Notes: generated by a model from the letters alone, not told the origin. Shown: positions 43,846 through 53,778, numbered from the stretch's first letter. The stretch: DNA of 64,000 nt from Effusibacillus lacus (GCF_002335525.1 NZ_BDUF01000008.1:31741-95740), one strand, 5' to 3'. Numbers and translations: made by a program.

Positions 43846-44943
43846 TTACTTCTCCAGACTGACAAAAGGCCCTTCTTCCCATTTGGTTAAAGGCAGACTC
43901 GCGTAAGCGTTCAAATCGAGGTTGTGGAACAGCCCCCTTGCATAAAGAGGGTGAGCCGCTGCCGCAATCATGGCCGCATTGTCGGTGCAGAGAGACATCG
44001 GTGGGAACATCACGGAAAACCCTTCCACGGCAGCCCGTTCCCGCAGCCTTGCCCGCAGTCCCCTGTTGGCCGCGACACCTCCAGCCACCACCACATTGTT
44101 GACTCCTGTTTTTTGCACGGCAAGAACGGTTTTTTCCACTAGCACATCTACAACGGATGCCTGGAAACCGGCCGCAACATCTGAAGGATTCAACTTCCTT
44201 CCACGCTGTTCCGCGTTGTGAAGGGTGTTTAGGACTGCCGACTTGAGACCGGAAAAGCTGAAATCCAGCGACCCCTCCTCCAACCAGGCCCGGGGAAACA
44301 CGATGGCCTCCGGATCTCCTTCCGCCGCCAGCTTGTCAATCAAAGGTCCTCCCGGATAGGAGAGTCCCATGGAACGGGCCACCTTGTCGTATGCTTCACC
44401 CGCGGCATCATCCCGGGTGCGGCCCAGAAATTGAAATTTGCCGTGTTCCGGCATGAAAATAAGCTCCGTATGTCCGCCTGACACAACAAGCGCAACTAAC
44501 GGAGGTTCCATCCCGCCCGCCAGAAAGTTGGCATAGATGTGACCCGCAATATGGTGTACACCGATCAAGGGGATGGATTTGGCATAAGCGATTGCTTTTC
44601 CTGCCGTCACACCGACCAACAGGGCACCGACAAGACCCGGACCGTATGTCACTGCCACAGCTGACAGGTCGCCCAGTCCCACCCCCGCTTTCGCCAGTGC
44701 TTCGTTTACAACAACCGCAACGTTTTCCACATGCCGCCTCGAAGCCACTTCCGGAACCACTCCGCCAAATTGCCGATGAATCTCCACCTGCGAAGAAATT
44801 ATGTTGGAAAGGACCTCCCGGCCTCCCCGTAAAACTGCGGCTGAGGTTTCGTCACAACTTGTCTCAATCCCCAGAATCAGGGACTCTTTGCCTTGCAGCA
44901 TGTCGTTTTGGAATTTATGTCTGACGCGATCCAACCAGCCCAT
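43846..44943 (-). CDS. tsaD: tRNA N6-adenosine threonylcarbamoyltransferase TsaD
   Basis: TsaD transfers threonylcarbamoyl to A37 of ANN-decoding tRNAs, with TsaB and TsaE. The 365-residue protein has [17 protein letters not shown] near residue 22, the metal-binding [11 protein letters not shown] near residue 133, and VSGGHTELI. The N-terminus is about 20 residues longer than usual; an internal start before LQGKES is possible. It is last in the thiL-tsaE-tsaB-rimI-tsaD group, 6 bases after rimI. Confidence 0.97.
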   Translation of the reverse strand: MGWLDRVRHKFQNDMLQGKESLILGIETSCDETSAAVLRGGREVLSNIISSQVEIHRQFGGVVPEVASRRHVENVAVVVNEALAKAGVGLGDLSAVAVTYGPGLVGALLVGVTAGKAIAYAKSIPLIGVHHIAGHIYANFLAGGMEPPLVALVVSGGHTELIFMPEHGKFQFLGRTRDDAAGEAYDKVARSMGLSYPGGPLIDKLAAEGDPEAIVFPRAWLEEGSLDFSFSGLKSAVLNTLHNAEQRGRKLNPSDVAAGFQASVVDVLVEKTVLAVQKTGVNNVVVAGGVAANRGLRARLRERAAVEGFSVMFPPMSLCTDNAAMIAAAAHPLYARGLFHNLDLNAYASLPLTKWEEGPFVSLEK

Positions 44944-44949
44944 TGCATC

Positions 44950-45432
44950 TTATCCTTCCATTGTCGCCGATTCTTTCTGTTTGGGGTCCAGATTCGCCCA
45001 CATAATCAAAGCGTCTTCTCCGTTGTCCGAATAGTAAGCTTTGCGGATTCCGTGATTCTGGAACCCCATTTTTTGATACAGGCTTTGCGCCGCCTTGTTC
45101 GACACCCGAACCTCCAGAGTCATCCGCTCGGCCCCGTTCCAGACAGCCATCGCCATCAAACGGGCCAGCAGTTGCTCGCCCAATTTCCTTCCCCTGTAGG
45201 CAGGATCAATCGCAATGTTGGTAATATGGGCTTCGTCAATAATAATCCACATTCCCGCGTGTCCGACCACATAGCCGTTCACTTCCACCACGATGTATTT
45301 GGCAAAATGATTCCTCGTCAATTCCGCTTCAAATGCGGATCTTGACCAAGGTGCGGAAAAGGACTGCCGTTCAATCTCCAAAATTCGATCAATATCGGAT
45401 AAATGCATCTGACGATAGGTAATTTCGCTCAT
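44950..45432 (-). CDS. rimI: Ribosomal protein S18-alanine N-acetyltransferase-type GNAT RimI
   Basis: The 160-residue GNAT acetyltransferase starts ITYRQMHLSDIDRILEIERQ and has the acetyl-CoA loop AYRGRKLGEQLLARL and the C-terminal NKAAQSLYQKMGFQNHGIR. RimI acetylates the N-terminal alanine of ribosomal protein S18. The gene lies between tsaB and tsaD, as in many Firmicutes, and its ATG overlaps the tsaB stop by one base. Confidence 0.94.
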   Translation of the reverse strand: MSEITYRQMHLSDIDRILEIERQSFSAPWSRSAFEAELTRNHFAKYIVVEVNGYVVGHAGMWIIIDEAHITNIAIDPAYRGRKLGEQLLARLMAMAVWNGAERMTLEVRVSNKAAQSLYQKMGFQNHGIRKAYYSDNGEDALIMWANLDPKQKESATMEG

Positions 45433-46193
45433 CAGGCACCTTCCTCACCGCAAGCTTGGCCTTGTCGGGCAAGCAGTTTCGCTTCCGCTTCCACCAATTG
45501 CAGGTATTCCGGAACAAACGTCTCTGCTTCAACGGTTTCCCCCGCTACAATCCGGGCGATTCCCTCCTCAAGCAGATAGGCCGCCCGAACCAGTTTCTGA
45601 TCAGAACTGACCGGAAACATGGCTCCATCTCCAAACCGGTCCTGAATCAACTCCCGGTAATTCTCGGCACCGTCCCCGGCAAACAGAACCCGACGCGGTC
45701 TGCCTTCCATCTCCCGATGAGTCAGACGCTGTTCCACCACCTGGAAAAGGTGCTCCAGTTTCCTTAACGCATCCGGTTCCAGTTTGATGAATCGTCCATC
45801 TCCCGGCTGTCTGTCGTACAACGAACAGTAAACCTGTTTTCTTCGTGCATCAAACATAGGGCAGACCAAAGCGTCCAATGCTGCAAAGTGACGTGCCAAC
45901 CCATTCAGACTGGACACACCGACAAGGGGAACCTTAAGGGTCCAAGCCATCATTTTTCCCGTTGTAACTCCAATTCGCACACCCGTATACGAGCCTGGTC
46001 CATGCCCCACTACAATTCCTTTCAGTTCGTCAGGTTGCAGATCAAGACTTGCAAGCAAGGACTCAATCAGCGGCATTAACCGGTTGGAATGGTTCTTCTT
46101 GACCACCACCGAAGCTTCCGCCAACAGCAAGTCAGGTTCGCCAACCGCAACGGTCAGTGCCTGGGTAGCCGTGTCAATTGCTAAATAGGGCAT
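45432..46193 (-). CDS. tsaB: tRNA threonylcarbamoyladenosine biosynthesis protein TsaB
   Basis: TsaB is the scaffold partner of TsaD in t6A synthesis. The 253-residue protein has the actin-like fold start YLAIDTATQALTVAVGE, then VGHGPGSYTGVRIGVTTGK near residue 70 and LVCPMFDARRKQVYCSLYD. I chose the ATG at 46193; the longer frame runs into tsaE. It overlaps tsaE by 13 bases. Confidence 0.95.
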   Translation of the reverse strand: MPYLAIDTATQALTVAVGEPDLLLAEASVVVKKNHSNRLMPLIESLLASLDLQPDELKGIVVGHGPGSYTGVRIGVTTGKMMAWTLKVPLVGVSSLNGLARHFAALDALVCPMFDARRKQVYCSLYDRQPGDGRFIKLEPDALRKLEHLFQVVEQRLTHREMEGRPRRVLFAGDGAENYRELIQDRFGDGAMFPVSSDQKLVRAAYLLEEGIARIVAGETVEAETFVPEYLQLVEAEAKLLARQGQACGEEGA

Positions 46194-46648
46194 GTCTGGT
46201 CCAACTCCTTGATCAATCCTGCATATCTCTTCCCTTTGCCTGATATTTGAATCTGCCGCTCCGATTCGCCGGTCTTGCGGATTGCTATATCCAGATACTC
46301 TTCCGGCAGCAGAGATGCAATATATTCCGCCCATTCGATGACACATACGCCGTCACCGTAAAGGTACTCGTCAATTCCCAGATTTTCCGCGCCCGCCTTG
46401 TCCCCGAGCCGATAGACATCCATGTGGTACAACGGAATGCGCCCTTCATACTCCCGGATCAGGGTAAAGGTCGGGGAATTGACCGGGTCTTCCACAGCAA
46501 GCCCCTTGGCGAGCCCTTGAGTAAAGGTGGTCTTCCCCGCTCCCAAATCTCCTGACAACGTCAGGATATCGCCGGGTTCCAGAAGTGCCGCAAGCCTTTC
46601 TGCAATCGATTGTGTCTGATCCGGTGAGTGAGTGATTCTCTGGAACAT
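46181..46648 (-). CDS. tsaE: tRNA threonylcarbamoyladenosine biosynthesis ATPase TsaE
   Basis: TsaE is the P-loop ATPase that drives turnover of the TsaBD complex. The 155-residue protein has Walker A LSGDLGAGKTTFTQG near residue 37, PTFTLIREYEG, HMDVYRLGD, and VCVIEWAEYI near residue 105. The ATG at 46648 follows GGAGGG. It is 11 bases after thiL. Confidence 0.96.
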   Translation of the reverse strand: MFQRITHSPDQTQSIAERLAALLEPGDILTLSGDLGAGKTTFTQGLAKGLAVEDPVNSPTFTLIREYEGRIPLYHMDVYRLGDKAGAENLGIDEYLYGDGVCVIEWAEYIASLLPEEYLDIAIRKTGESERQIQISGKGKRYAGLIKELDQTCPI

Positions 46649-46659
46649 CCGGCTCCCTC

Positions 46660-47712
46660 CTATTCGGCAAAATGATTGTATCCCCTTGCTTGCAGCAGAA
46701 CCTCGTAGCCGTCTTCCGTCTCCATCAAGACACTGCTCCCTTGTGTGACCCGGCCAATCAATGTCAAAGGAATGCCTTGCAAATGGCATTGGTCTGCGAC
46801 CTCTTCATACCGCAAGGGATCCAGAGTGCCAACAAGCTGATAATCTTCCCCGCCGTACAGTGCCCAATTGGTGGCACAATGGCTGCTGAATCTGGCAAAA
46901 TTGCGGACGGAAGGGGCGATTGGCAGCCTCCGTTCCTCAATATGTATACCGACTCCGCTTGCTTTTGCAATCTCGTTCAACTCACTGGCAAGCCCATCCG
47001 ATATATCGTTGCAGGAGGTACACCCCTCGCTTGCCGCCAGAATCTTTCCCGCTGTGATCTGGGGAATGGGCCGCTGGTGATAGTTGGTCAGCTCCAGTTG
47101 TTCATCTGCCGGTATGAGAGCTTTTTGATCGTTTTCCAAAAAAGCAAGTCCCGCAGCCGATCCTCCGATATGCCCTGTTACAAACACAAGATCCCCCGGT
47201 CTTGCCCCCGAACGAAGCAGTGCTTTCCCCTTTGCCACTTCCCCAGTCAGACTGACGGAAATGACGAGCGGTCCCGAGGTCTTTACGATGTCGCCGCCAA
47301 TCACATGGGTTTCAAATTCCGCACAAATCTGCGCCATCCCATCATACAGCCGCTCCAGGCTGTCAACCTTGGCATCCGGCGGGATGGCCAAAGACACTAC
47401 CGCATGCCGGGGAGTCCCTCCCATGGCGGCGATATCAGACAAGGAAGCCGCGACAGACTTCCAGCCGAGGGAACAAAAATCAATAATGTCCTGGCGAAAA
47501 TGCACACCTTCAACCAGCATGTCAGTGGTCAACAAGACATGCGCCCCGGCGTTATAAGCCAATACAGCCGCATCATCCCCGATCCCGACAACCACTGTAT
47601 GATCGGCTGGATTTAATTTGGATCGCAACAGGTCTATTAATCCAAACTCCCCAATATCGCGCAGGCGCATACGAAGTTGTCCCCCCGCTCCACATTCATT
47701 AAGCGTTTCCAT
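46660..47712 (-). CDS. thiL: Thiamine-monophosphate kinase ThiL
   Basis: ThiL phosphorylates thiamine monophosphate to the active diphosphate. The 350-residue protein has the AIR-synthase-like fold with VVGIGDDAAVL near residue 45, LLTTDMLVEGVHF, GGDIVKTSGPLVISVSLTGEV near residue 138, and NDISDGLASELNEIA near residue 225. GGAGGGG lies 5 bases before the ATG at 47712. It starts the t6A gene group, as ydiA does in B. subtilis. Confidence 0.96.
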   Translation of the reverse strand: METLNECGAGGQLRMRLRDIGEFGLIDLLRSKLNPADHTVVVGIGDDAAVLAYNAGAHVLLTTDMLVEGVHFRQDIIDFCSLGWKSVAASLSDIAAMGGTPRHAVVSLAIPPDAKVDSLERLYDGMAQICAEFETHVIGGDIVKTSGPLVISVSLTGEVAKGKALLRSGARPGDLVFVTGHIGGSAAGLAFLENDQKALIPADEQLELTNYHQRPIPQITAGKILAASEGCTSCNDISDGLASELNEIAKASGVGIHIEERRLPIAPSVRNFARFSSHCATNWALYGGEDYQLVGTLDPLRYEEVADQCHLQGIPLTLIGRVTQGSSVLMETEDGYEVLLQARGYNHFAE

Positions 47713-47755
47713 TATACCCCTCCCGCAAAACTTGGGGCAACTTATGCGGGAGTAC

Positions 47756-47779
47756 GAAAAAAAAGACCCCACAGGGGTC
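47756..47779 (-). terminator. Terminator of the cation transporter gene
   Basis: On the minus strand GACCCC pairs with GGGGTC around 3 bases, followed by TTTTTTTTCG. It lies only 5 bases after the stop codon. Confidence 0.9.
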
Positions 47780-47784
47780 GTTCG

Positions 47785-48684
47785 TCAACTGCTGCATTTG
47801 ATGTTCTCCACAGGTTCAATATGGACGTGCACATCCCGGATCTTGTGTTTTCTCCACATTAATTCTTCGATTTCTTCCGTGATTTCGTGGCTTTCCACTA
47901 CGTTCAGATCAGGGTCAACAAGAATCACCACATCGACGAGAACATGGCTGCCATGGGTTCTCGCTTTAATGTCTTTCACCTCATCCACACCGGGAATCGA
48001 TTGAATTGTATCCTGCAACTTGTCCAGTTGGTCTTTGTCAAACCCATCCGTCAGGTTGTGAGACGCCTCCCGGAAGATGCCCCACCCCGTTCTGCAGATC
48101 AGGAGCCCGACAATGATGGCAGCCAAAGGATCCAGCCACATCAGGCCCAATCGGGAGCCAAAAATGCCGACAGCCGCTCCGACACTGACCAAAGCATCGG
48201 AAAGATTATCTTTCGCAGCGGCCATAACCGCTTGACTGTTAATTCTTCGGGCCAGTTTTGAATTGAAACTGTACACGGCCAACATCACAGCCGCACAGAC
48301 CAAGGATATCCACCCGGCAGTGATATCCGGCGTGACGGTTACCCCCTGCATGACAGAACGGAACGCTTGGATCACCACCTGCATACCAACCGCCAGCATG
48401 ATGAAAGAGGCAATCAGGGAGGCTACCGTTTCCGCCCGGAAATGCCCGTAAGGGTGATTTTCATCCGGCGGCTTCCGCGACAATTTTAGGCCGATCAGTA
48501 CAGCAACGGAAGCAAACATATCCGTGATGTTATTGGCGCCATCTGCTATCAACGCCTGTGACTGGGTAATGCCGCCAGTGATAATTTTCACAACAGACAA
48601 GGCAATATAGGCGGTGATGCTGACCCAGGCACCCCTCTCGCCCATCCGGATTTGATCGTAACGTTCCAAACTGTAAACCCCCAT
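47785..48684 (-). CDS. Cation diffusion facilitator family transporter
   Basis: The 299-residue membrane protein of the CDF family has six transmembrane segments. It shows the metal site pattern LIADGANNITDMFASVAVLIG (HxxxD variant with Asp and Asn) and NLSDALVSVGAAVGIF, and a His-containing cytosolic C-terminus (ESHEITEEIEELMWRKHKIRDVHVHIEP). It exports divalent metals such as Zn, Mn or Fe in exchange for protons. In the first site the usual His before xxxD is replaced within ADGANN, so specificity may differ. A yeaB-type CDF gene precedes moxR in B. subtilis, but here it is far from that operon. Confidence 0.92.
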   Translation of the reverse strand: MGVYSLERYDQIRMGERGAWVSITAYIALSVVKIITGGITQSQALIADGANNITDMFASVAVLIGLKLSRKPPDENHPYGHFRAETVASLIASFIMLAVGMQVVIQAFRSVMQGVTVTPDITAGWISLVCAAVMLAVYSFNSKLARRINSQAVMAAAKDNLSDALVSVGAAVGIFGSRLGLMWLDPLAAIIVGLLICRTGWGIFREASHNLTDGFDKDQLDKLQDTIQSIPGVDEVKDIKARTHGSHVLVDVVILVDPDLNVVESHEITEEIEELMWRKHKIRDVHVHIEPVENIKCSS

Positions 48685-49063
48685 GAGTTGTCAATATAAC
48701 CATGTTACAAAACAAAACTTGAGTGGGTCTACAGAAACATTGTTTCCGGCAACTAAAATCCCTTCAATACTTGGGGAATCTCTGTAGTTGTCTTAAACGA
48801 CAGTCTGCTCCCGTTTCCGTTTGGAACCTATCTTCAAAGCATCTGCAAAGGTAAGAAAAAATAGCACTGTATTCCAGGCTTGTTTTTGTCGATTCAAAGG
48901 TACTTCCTGAAATAGGACTGCTTTTCAGTCCTATATGCTATTTCTTGCTTGTGCACCCCGAGAATCCCCAGAATAAGTCTGAAAATCAGCCCTATTCTGG
49001 AAGCGGCAATCAAAAAGTCAAAAATAAGGCTGACAATCAGTCTTATTTTTACAACAAATTGTC
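48685..49063. other. Gap between the cation transporter and tex
   Basis: The 379-base gap holds palindromic cluster C near tex and presumably the promoter of the CDF transporter near 48700. I see no gene in it. Confidence 0.5.
48909..49050. repeat. Palindromic repeat cluster C (three units)
   Basis: Units at 48909-48934 (ATAGGACTG pairing with CAGTCCTAT), 48970-48998 (AGAATAAGTCTGA pairing imperfectly with TCAGCCCTATTCT) and 49021-49050 (AAATAAGGCTGA with ATCAGTCTTATTT). They share AATAAG-CTGA and TCAG-CTTATT halves, and the interior bases change on both sides together. They lie in the first 160 bases after the tex stop. Confidence 0.8.
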
Positions 49064-51277
49064 TCAACTTATATGGTGTATCTGTTTGATTCCTTTCATT
49101 GAGAGGCTCACACGTCCCTTGTTCAGGTCCACATTCTTTACTCTGACTTCTACCACATCACCCACTGCTACCACATCCATCGGGTGGCGGACATAACGGT
49201 CGGCAAGTTCCGAGATATGCACCAGCCCGTCATTCTTCAGACCAATATCAACGAACGCCCCGAAGTCCACAACGTTTCGAACCGTGCCTTTGAGAATCAT
49301 GCCTATTACCAAATCCTCAATCTTTAATACATCCGTTCGGAATACCGGCGGCGGGAGTTCTTCCCGCGGGTCACGTCCCGGCTTCAACAATGCATCCACA
49401 ATATCGCGAAGTGTAGGAATCCCAATACCAAGTTCCTCCGCTGTCTTCTCCATATTCAACGATTGGAGGGCTTCCTTCAACGCTTCCCGTTGCTTGGGAT
49501 CACTGACTGCTTCCAGACGAAAGCCCATTCGTTCCAACAAGGATTTGGTTGCATCATAGGATTCCGGGTGGATAGGTGTGTTGTCCAACGGGTTATCGCC
49601 GTCCACAATCCGAAGAAATCCTACAGATTGTTGAAACGACTTGGGCCCCAACTTCGGCACTTTCTTGATTTGCTCCCGATTCCTGAACTTCCCGTTCTCT
49701 TCCCTGAAAGCGACCAGGTTCTTCGCCACAGCTGCGGATAGCCCGGACACGTAGGAAAGGAGCGACGCAGACGCAGTGTTCAATTCCACTCCAACCGAGT
49801 TGACCGCCGATTCCACCACAAAGGACAATTGTTCTTCCAGACGCTTCTGCGACACGTCGTGCTGGTACTGTCCGACGCCTACCGATTTGGGATCAATCTT
49901 GACCAGCTCCGCCAACGGGTCCTGCAGGCGACGGGCTATGGAAATCGCACTTCTTTCCGCCACGTCCAGGTTCGGGAACTCTTCACCCGCCAGCTTGGAA
50001 GCGGAATACACGCTGGCGCCCGCCTCCGATACAATTACATACACAATCTCTTGCGGCAGTTGTTTGATCAGATCTGCCACAAACTGCTCCGTTTCGCGGG
50101 AGGCAGTGCCGTTCCCAATGGCTATCACGTCAACTCCATGCTTGGCAATCAGTCCCGCAACAATCTTTCTTGCTTCTTCCACTTTGTTTTGCGGGGGTGT
50201 CGGATAGGTAACGGCAATATCGAGCACTTTTCCCGTTTCATCCACAACAGCGATTTTGCAGCCGGTGCGGTAGGCCGGGTCGACACCCATGACGACTTTC
50301 CCGCGAACAGGCGGTTGCAACAGAAGCTGACGCAGATTCCCCGAAAATACGACGATCGCCTGCTCCTCCGCTTTTTCGGTGAGGATTGCACGTACTTCCC
50401 GCTCCACAGCAGGGGCAATCAGACGTTTATAGGCGTCCTGGATGGCTTCTGTCAAATAGGGAGTCGCATCTGTCACGGTCATCCGGTTGTTCATTCCTTC
50501 GCCAGTTCTGGGCAGTGCCCGATTTTTCAGCCGGTCAATGATCTCATCCACCGGAACTTTAATCGACACTTTCAGGATTTCTTCCCGTTCACCCCGGTTC
50601 ATGGCGAGAATTCGATGAGGAGGGATTTTCCCCAAAGGCTCCTCATATTCGTAATAAGCCTCGTAGACAGACTCAACGGAAGAATCTGCCGCCCGGCTGA
50701 CGATGGTTCCCAGCTTCAGGGTCAGTTCCCGCACCAGCTTCCGGCTTTCCGCGTTGTCGGCCACCTCTTCCGCAAATATGTCAAGCGCTCCCTGAAGGGC
50801 TTCCTCTGCTGTGGAAACGCCTTTTTCCTCCGATATGTACTTGGCCGCCTCTGCCAGAACATTTCCTGTCCCTTCAGTCTGCAGCCACTCGGCCAACGGT
50901 TCAAGACCTTTCTCCCTCGCAACCGATGCGCGGGTCTTCCGCTTTGGGCGGTACGGGCGGTAAATATCTTCAAGTTCCGTTATGTTCCTGGCCTGTTGAA
51001 TGGCAGCCTCCAGCTCAGGAGACATCTTTTCCTGTTCGGTGATGAGGCGAAACACTTCTTCCCGGCGGGAATGAAGGTTGCGAAGCGTCTCCAGCTTTTC
51101 CTGGATCAATCGGAGCCGGTTCTCATCCAGCTCGCCCGTCATTTCTTTCCGGTAACGTGCGATGAACGGAATCGTGTTCCCTTCATCCAGCAGCTTGATG
51201 GCCGCTTCCGCCTGGCCTTTCCGGATTTTCAGCTCTTGCGAAATTATTTGGGCAAAATCGGGTACTATAATGGCCAT
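49064..51277 (-). CDS. tex: Transcription accessory protein Tex
   Basis: The 737-residue RNA-binding protein contains the Tex N-terminal helical region (RKGQAEAAIKLLDEGNTIPFIARYRKE), a YqgF-like RNase H fold (MGVDPAYRTGCKIAVVDETG near residue 325), a helix-hairpin-helix segment (ASASLLSYVSGLSAAVAKNLV), and a C-terminal S1 domain (MILKGTVRNVVDFGAFVDIG). Tex binds structured RNA and associates with transcription. The ATG at 51277 follows GGAGGT by 7 bases. Confidence 0.97.
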   Translation of the reverse strand: MAIIVPDFAQIISQELKIRKGQAEAAIKLLDEGNTIPFIARYRKEMTGELDENRLRLIQEKLETLRNLHSRREEVFRLITEQEKMSPELEAAIQQARNITELEDIYRPYRPKRKTRASVAREKGLEPLAEWLQTEGTGNVLAEAAKYISEEKGVSTAEEALQGALDIFAEEVADNAESRKLVRELTLKLGTIVSRAADSSVESVYEAYYEYEEPLGKIPPHRILAMNRGEREEILKVSIKVPVDEIIDRLKNRALPRTGEGMNNRMTVTDATPYLTEAIQDAYKRLIAPAVEREVRAILTEKAEEQAIVVFSGNLRQLLLQPPVRGKVVMGVDPAYRTGCKIAVVDETGKVLDIAVTYPTPPQNKVEEARKIVAGLIAKHGVDVIAIGNGTASRETEQFVADLIKQLPQEIVYVIVSEAGASVYSASKLAGEEFPNLDVAERSAISIARRLQDPLAELVKIDPKSVGVGQYQHDVSQKRLEEQLSFVVESAVNSVGVELNTASASLLSYVSGLSAAVAKNLVAFREENGKFRNREQIKKVPKLGPKSFQQSVGFLRIVDGDNPLDNTPIHPESYDATKSLLERMGFRLEAVSDPKQREALKEALQSLNMEKTAEELGIGIPTLRDIVDALLKPGRDPREELPPPVFRTDVLKIEDLVIGMILKGTVRNVVDFGAFVDIGLKNDGLVHISELADRYVRHPMDVVAVGDVVEVRVKNVDLNKGRVSLSMKGIKQIHHIS

Positions 51278-51517
51278 AACAACACCTCCATGCATCCTTA
51301 TCATTGTACCATCTGATGCACACACAAACGAACATTCATGCATGGACTAAAATTAATATAGACCACAACCTGTCCCAACGACATAGGTCGACAAATAACT
51401 TCACGGAACATTTACAAAATGGATCTTTATTTTTTCGGCCATATAGGTTATTATGGATATATACCAAGCCGCATGGTACTGCGCACGGCTTGAATACCGA
51501 CAAAGGAGGCGACTCGA

Positions 51518-51805
51518 ATGGATGAAATTTTGTTTGATGAAGTGGAGACCACTCGTACACGCCACATCGGTTTCATCACCGGAGGGAAGCGGTTCGACTT
51601 CACGCTGACGAATTCTGAACATTTCTTCGGAAAGACCATCGTCACGTGCCTTCAATCCAATCGAAGCGCTCTCTTGGACGGCGACGACATTGAAAACATT
51701 GAGTATCTGGCGAAGTTCTTCAACCTGAGTATGGAAGATGCACAGCATCTCTCCAGCTTCCTGAAATTGCCGCTTACGAACCCTGTCCGCACGGAACAAT
51801 ATTGA
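51518..51805 (+). CDS. DUF3055 protein
   Basis: A 95-residue cytosolic protein (RTRHIGFITGGKRFDFTLTN, HFFGKTIVTCLQSNRSALLD, ENIEYLAKFFNL). It matches the DUF3055 family of Bacillales, which has no assigned function. AAAGGAGG lies 9 bases before the ATG. It is divergent from tex and followed by a strong terminator. Confidence 0.88.
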   Translation: MDEILFDEVETTRTRHIGFITGGKRFDFTLTNSEHFFGKTIVTCLQSNRSALLDGDDIENIEYLAKFFNLSMEDAQHLSSFLKLPLTNPVRTEQY

Positions 51806-51873
51806 TACACGCAAAGAAAATGCCCTTATGTCGATAGGACAAAATATTTATTTTCCTATCGACCAGGCAATTG

Positions 51874-51905
51874 GCCCCCGGATGATTCCGGGGGCTCCTT
51901 TCTTT
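51874..51905 (+). terminator. Terminator of the DUF3055 gene
   Basis: GCCCCCGG pairs with CCGGGGGC around 6 bases, followed by TCCTTTCTTT. Confidence 0.85.
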
Positions 51906-52022
51906 GCGCTTCTCTACTTAATCCGAACCCCATACATGAATTAAATCAATAATTGTTGGCATAGTTTCAAGGGACATGATGTACCTTGTACTGATATGGT
52001 ACAATCCAAAGGAGGGGTTGTC

Positions 52023-52610
52023 ATGTTCGAATCCCTTTGGCATCAATTCCTCATCTGGGTGCATAATGCGGGGTATCAGGGTATGGGAGCCGACCTCTTG
52101 CTGGAAGGGCTGGGAGTTCCTTTTCCCGGAGACGCCGTCATGGCATTCTATGGGTATATGATATCAGCCGGTCATTTTTCCTATGTACAAGCTGTTGCTT
52201 GGTGTGCGGCGGGTTGTTGGCTGGGATCCATCGCCGCCTTTTTTGTGGGCCGCACTTACGGTGTCGGCTTTCTTCAACGATTTGGCCGGTTCCTTCTGCT
52301 CAGGCCGAAACATGTTCGGGAAACGGAACTTTTGTCCATGCGGTACGGAGTCTGGATTTTGGTTTTTGGACGGTTTCTGCCCGGAGTGCGAACTTTGTCC
52401 AGTTACTTTGCCGGCATCGGACGAATGAGTTGGCCCACTTTTCTGCTGATGTCCTTGTTGGGGTTTGCCATGTGGTGTGCCGCATGGCTCTGGATCGGTG
52501 TCTGGTTCGGAGAGCATTGGGATCAGATCCTGGAAAGAATCAACCAGCTCCTGCTTGCTCTGGTTCTTCTCATCATCATGGCAGGGTTTTGGTGGTGGAA
52601 AAGAAACTGA
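52023..52610 (+). CDS. DedA family membrane protein
   Basis: The 195-residue membrane protein carries the DedA/VTT pattern: LLLEGLGVPFPGDAVMAFYGY with the acidic residue before the re-entrant loop, GRTYGVGFLQRFGRFLLLRP, and VFGRFLPGVRTLSSYFAGIGRM. DedA proteins are thought to flip lipids such as phosphatidylethanolamine or C55-P; its substrate here is unknown. The ATG at 52023 follows GGAGGGG by 5 bases. The next gene starts 27 bases later. Confidence 0.92.
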   Translation: MFESLWHQFLIWVHNAGYQGMGADLLLEGLGVPFPGDAVMAFYGYMISAGHFSYVQAVAWCAAGCWLGSIAAFFVGRTYGVGFLQRFGRFLLLRPKHVRETELLSMRYGVWILVFGRFLPGVRTLSSYFAGIGRMSWPTFLLMSLLGFAMWCAAWLWIGVWFGEHWDQILERINQLLLALVLLIIMAGFWWWKRN

Positions 52611-52636
52611 ATGGACGGATTTCGGGAGGTACTTTC

Positions 52637-52879
52637 GTGGCAATCAAGAAGCTGGAATACTGTCTGGGCAATCTGCAAAACAACGGTACCCACCTGGTGT
52701 ATGACAAGATTAAGGAAGAATTCCCCCAATTGACACAAAACCGCTGGGCGTGTCTTGGCAACTGCTCCGAATGTTACAAAAGACCGTTTGTGTTAATCGA
52801 CGAAAAGGAGATCCTCTCCGCAGAAACACCGGAGGAACTGCTGGATCAAGTTCTGAATAAAATCGGGACCCTGGCCTGA
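52637..52879 (+). CDS. DUF1450 (YuzB-like) protein
   Basis: The 80-residue protein has KKLEYCLGNLQNNGTHLVYD and four cysteines in WACLGNCSECYKRPFVLID and EYCLG, the DUF1450 pattern. This may bind a metal or an Fe-S cluster. Function not established. It starts at a GTG with GGGAGGT 7 bases upstream. It was found as the better start within a longer frame that overlaps the DedA gene. Confidence 0.88.
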   Translation: MAIKKLEYCLGNLQNNGTHLVYDKIKEEFPQLTQNRWACLGNCSECYKRPFVLIDEKEILSAETPEELLDQVLNKIGTLA

Positions 52880-52914
52880 AAGGAGCTGTGCCATAATCCT
52901 GTCAGGGACAGCCC

Positions 52915-53772
52915 CTATCCAATAAACCGATCGATCAGCTTGGCCAAAAACGCGACAAACATCCCCCCTGGATAAAGAACCAACAGGGAAAGAATCGTTC
53001 CGGCAAGTCGGCTCACCGCCAACAGAACCATGGATGATCTGACCACTCCCATGTCCAGTTTGCGATGAATTCCTTGATCCATAATCAGGGCTCCACGAGG
53101 GTCGACCAGGAACAGCAGGAGAAAAGCGGCCACCGCGTTGATTGCCCCCGACAAACTGCTTCCCAACAGCCGGATGTCCGGTTCGAACGCGCCCGCATAG
53201 TAAGCCGCAATGGAACCTACCGTAAACAACCCGTACAGTACGGCGTTCAAGATGATCATATCCTTCGGCACGCCTTCCCAGCCTATTCCCTTCCACATGC
53301 TCCATTTCGGCGCTCTCCAGCAACCGGCCAATTCTTTCAAGCCCTGTTTGCTGAAAAAGAGGGATTTAAAAACCCGCATGGAAGTTTCGTGCTTCTCCAT
53401 TTGCTGGATCCCAAGCTCATAAAACCTGTCGGTTGCAGGTAACAGCAGGATGGCGGCCGCTGTTCCAACAGCTGCACCCAACAATACGAATTCCAGCGCA
53501 AAGAACGGATCTGTCCCCTGTTTGGCAGCCGTTTCCACAATTCCCGCTATCAGCGGCAGATAAAGAAAAGTGGTCATTCGGGAACCGAATGTCAGCATGG
53601 CAAACAGCGAGTTGGCAACCGCCAGCTGTTTCGTCCTGACCCCCGCCAATCTGGCCGCATACGCGGTTGTGTCTATAAAGTTAGTCACGGCGATCATAAC
53701 AAAGATAAACAGCAACAAGCCGACCTCAAATTGGCCGCCGGTGACACGCTCCATCCAATCCAACGAATTCAC
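52915..53772 (-). CDS. amj: Lipid II flippase family protein Amj
   Basis: The 285-residue membrane protein with about six to eight hydrophobic segments matches the Amj (YdaH) family. Signs are FIFVMIAVTNFIDTTAYAARLAGVRTKQLAVA near the N-terminus, split by FSRMT-like TFGSRMTTFLYLPLI, and the C-terminal FLLLFLVDPRGALIMDQ. Amj moves the peptidoglycan precursor lipid II across the membrane as an alternative to MurJ. The start is weakly defined. It is convergent with the DUF1450 gene and downstream of the amidotransferase gene, 6 bases away. Confidence 0.87.
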   Translation of the reverse strand: MNSLDWMERVTGGQFEVGLLLFIFVMIAVTNFIDTTAYAARLAGVRTKQLAVANSLFAMLTFGSRMTTFLYLPLIAGIVETAAKQGTDPFFALEFVLLGAAVGTAAAILLLPATDRFYELGIQQMEKHETSMRVFKSLFFSKQGLKELAGCWRAPKWSMWKGIGWEGVPKDMIILNAVLYGLFTVGSIAAYYAGAFEPDIRLLGSSLSGAINAVAAFLLLFLVDPRGALIMDQGIHRKLDMGVVRSSMVLLAVSRLAGTILSLLVLYPGGMFVAFLAKLIDRFIG

Positions 53773-53778
53773 TCCAAC